7,016 bases of DNA from Clostridiales bacterium (GTDB taxonomy: Bacteria > Bacillota > Clostridia > Oscillospirales > Acutalibacteraceae). The notes below the pieces were generated by a model. It had not been told where the DNA came from and did not search any database. It worked only from the letters and a program-made list of their open reading frames with translations. Shown one piece after another: positions 5,920 through 7,016 of the stretch. The translations under genes were made by a program, and so were the position numbers. Position 1 is the stretch's first letter; each line of letters starts with the position of its first letter. The stretch spans positions 1-7,016 of the forward strand of contig DXVY01000087.1 of assembly GCA_019417145.1 (NCBI GenBank), read 5' to 3'.

Positions 5920-6894
5920 TTATTTCCACCGGATAAGGGCGGAGCCATACGTCAGGCCCCCGCCGAAACCGGCCAGAAGGACCAAATCACCCGATTGCAG
6001 CGTCCCGCTGCGGGCCAGCTCGTCCAGGGCGATGGGAATACTGGCGGAGGAGGTGTTGCCCGTGTGTTCTACATTCATATAGAACCGTTCCATCGGTATC
6101 TCCAGCCGCCGGGCGGTGGATTTGATGATGCGGGCGTTGGCCTGGTGGGGAATAATGGCCTTCAGGTCCCCCGCCTGTATGCCTGCTTTTTCCAGGGTGT
6201 GCTCTACCGTTTCAATCAGAGCACCCACCGCAAAGGAAAACACCTTATGCCCGTCCATATACAGCTTGGTGTCCACCGGCGCCCTGGGGCCGGTAAAAGG
6301 AGTCTCCCCCATGGGCCAGCTACAGGTCAGCACATCGTCCTCATCGCAGCGGCCGGCGATATGCACGGCCAAAATCCCCTCTTGCTCCGACCGCCGCAGA
6401 ATAAACGCCCCCGCGCCGTCGCCAAACAGAATGCAGGTTCCCCTGTCTTCCCAGTTTGTAATCCTGCTGAGCACGTCGCTGCCAATCACCAGGGCGGTTC
6501 GCAGCCCCAAGGTCTCCATCAAGCCGCGGGCCGTGGCCAGCGAATAGATACAGCCCGTACAGTTGGCGTTAATATCCATGGCGGGCGCGTTGTTATCAAT
6601 CCCCAAGTTCCGGCGGATTCGCGGGGCGCATCCGGGGACCTCGCTGTCGGGGGTGACGGTGGAACAGATGATAAGCTCGATCTCCTCCGGGGAAATCCCC
6701 CCCTGCTCCATGGCCGCCCGGGCCGCCTGCGTGCCCAAAGAGATGGTGGTCTCCTCCACGGCGATATGACGTTCCCGCACGCCGGTATGGGTATAGATCC
6801 ACTCATCGGACGTGTCCATCATACCCTCCAGCTCCCGATTGGAAACAACCCTCTTTGGGAGCGCGCTCCCTGTAGCGATTAACTCGATTGCCAT
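5920..6894 (-). CDS. fabH: Beta-ketoacyl-[ACP] synthase III (FabH)
   Basis: Initiating condensing enzyme that joins an acyl-CoA starter with malonyl-ACP to form the first 3-ketoacyl-ACP. It has 324 residues, the normal length. The thiolase-fold catalytic triad is complete: Cys112 in DINANCTGC, His250 in IPHQAN and Asn280 in EHTGNTSSAS. Trp32 (DEWIYTHTGVRERH) and Arg151 (EDRGTCILFGDGAGA) match the CoA-binding residues of E. coli FabH. The C-terminus GFGGGLTYGSALIRW is the family signature. Around the nucleophile the usual AACSGF-like sequence reads NCTGC, placing a second thiol at residue 115. ATG 6894 fits the family N-terminus; the ribosome site is the purine tract AGGACGGGGG (6900-6909), not a canonical AGGAGG. 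It is the first gene after the promoter. Starter preference (acetyl or branched acyl-CoA) cannot be read from sequence alone. Confidence 0.97.
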   Translation of the reverse strand: MAIELIATGSALPKRVVSNRELEGMMDTSDEWIYTHTGVRERHIAVEETTISLGTQAARAAMEQGGISPEEIELIICSTVTPDSEVPGCAPRIRRNLGIDNNAPAMDINANCTGCIYSLATARGLMETLGLRTALVIGSDVLSRITNWEDRGTCILFGDGAGAFILRRSEQEGILAVHIAGRCDEDDVLTCSWPMGETPFTGPRAPVDTKLYMDGHKVFSFAVGALIETVEHTLEKAGIQAGDLKAIIPHQANARIIKSTARRLEIPMERFYMNVEHTGNTSSASIPIALDELARSGTLQSGDLVLLAGFGGGLTYGSALIRWK

Positions 6895-6933
6895 TGCATC
6901 CCCCGTCCTATCCTATACCGGCCGTCGTTCTAC

Positions 6934-6960
6934 GCGGGAACGCACCCGCTGTCGACAGCG
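6934..6960 (-). promoter_or_regulatory. Leader with two overlapping hairpins upstream of fabH
   Basis: Right after the predicted transcription start, the leader contains the perfect 14-bp palindrome CGCTGTCGACAGCG (6947-6960). It is followed by a hairpin with arms GCGGG and CCCGC around a 6-nt loop (6934-6949). The two share positions 6947-6949, so the full forms exclude each other. Neither ends in a U-run, so a classical attenuator is not supported. I see no conserved riboswitch pattern. The structures could affect mRNA stability, or the DNA palindrome could be a protein site just downstream of the start of transcription. Confidence 0.5.
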
Positions 6961-6966
6961 AAATAT

Positions 6967-6988
6967 AATTGTTTATAATTATACAATT
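6967..6988. promoter_or_regulatory. Inverted repeat over the -10 box, possible operator
   Basis: The arms AATTGT (6967-6972) and ACAATT (6983-6988) are perfectly complementary across a 10-bp centre, and two further inner pairs also match, giving 8 of 11 positions symmetric over 22 bp. The repeat covers the whole -10 hexamer and the expected start of transcription, a placement typical of repressor sites. It does not clearly match the FapR or FabT site patterns that I know. The AT-rich context makes a chance repeat possible. Confidence 0.4.
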
Positions 6989-7006
6989 GCAGGAAACCTT
7001 TGTCAA
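6978..7006 (-). promoter_or_regulatory. Consensus housekeeping (SigA/sigma-70) promoter for the fab-acc cluster
   Basis: The minus strand reads TTGACA at 7006-7001, a 17-bp spacer (7000-6984) and TATAAT at 6983-6978. Both hexamers are perfect and the spacing is optimal. Transcription should begin near 6971-6973, giving a leader of about 75 nt before the fabH ATG. It is the only convincing promoter in the window and lies in an AT-rich patch within GC-rich DNA. A promoter this strong fits a housekeeping operon, usually held in check by a repressor or attenuated in the leader. Confidence 0.9.
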
Positions 7007-7016
7007 CGTGGATTTC

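Noticed and set aside
5684..5929. Small 81-codon minus-strand frame across the fabK start
   Set aside because: It overlaps the fabK coding region out of frame and has no recognisable features.
4960..6882. Plus-strand open frame of 640 codons opposite fabK and fabH
   Set aside because: It is antisense to two complete, well-conserved enzymes and spans their intergenic gap. The translation is rich in Gly, His and Arg with no recognisable domain, and no proper ribosome site was seen. It is a shadow of the GC-rich codon use on the minus strand.

Overview
The window is one long run of minus-strand genes for type II (dissociated) bacterial fatty acid synthesis and its acetyl-CoA carboxylase feeder. 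Read in the direction of transcription (from high to low coordinates) the order is fabH, fabK, fabD, fabG, fabF, accB, fabZ and accC. The last gene runs off the low-coordinate edge after 250 codons. Nothing on the plus strand looks like a real gene.

This gene order, and the use of the flavin enoyl reductase FabK in place of FabI, is typical of Firmicutes, especially Clostridia and streptococci. The base composition is GC-rich by eye, and several proteins carry unusually many cysteines. I infer an anaerobic, GC-rich clostridial organism, for example an Oscillospiraceae-like or related lineage. I cannot name a species.

Layout. Positions 6895-7016 hold a promoter with both hexamers perfect for the housekeeping sigma factor (TTGACA, 17 bp, TATAAT), an inverted repeat over the -10 box, and a leader of about 75 nt with two overlapping hairpins. 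fabH to fabF (6894-1870) encode initiation, the enoyl reductase, malonyl transfer, ketoreduction and elongation. accB, fabZ and accC (1798-1) encode the biotin carrier, the dehydratase and biotin carboxylase. The relatives of this cluster continue with accD and accA, which should lie beyond the low-coordinate edge. Gaps are short (30-110 nt), fabD and fabG overlap by 11 nt, and I see no internal terminator, so one transcript probably covers the whole set.

How the genes work together. AccC carboxylates the biotin on AccB, and the absent AccA/AccD would pass the carboxyl to acetyl-CoA to give malonyl-CoA. FabD moves malonyl to ACP. FabH condenses a starter acyl-CoA with malonyl-ACP. FabG, FabZ and FabK then reduce, dehydrate and reduce again, and FabF runs later condensations. 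Two parts often found in such clusters are absent here: the acyl carrier protein gene and a fatty-acid regulator gene (fabT or fapR).

This is core metabolism and I find no previously undescribed system. The points most worth a second look are the promoter/operator and leader, the missing acpP, a tetranucleotide repeat before fabK, cofactor-site residues in FabG, and a recurring Cys-x-Cys pattern in four of the enzymes.
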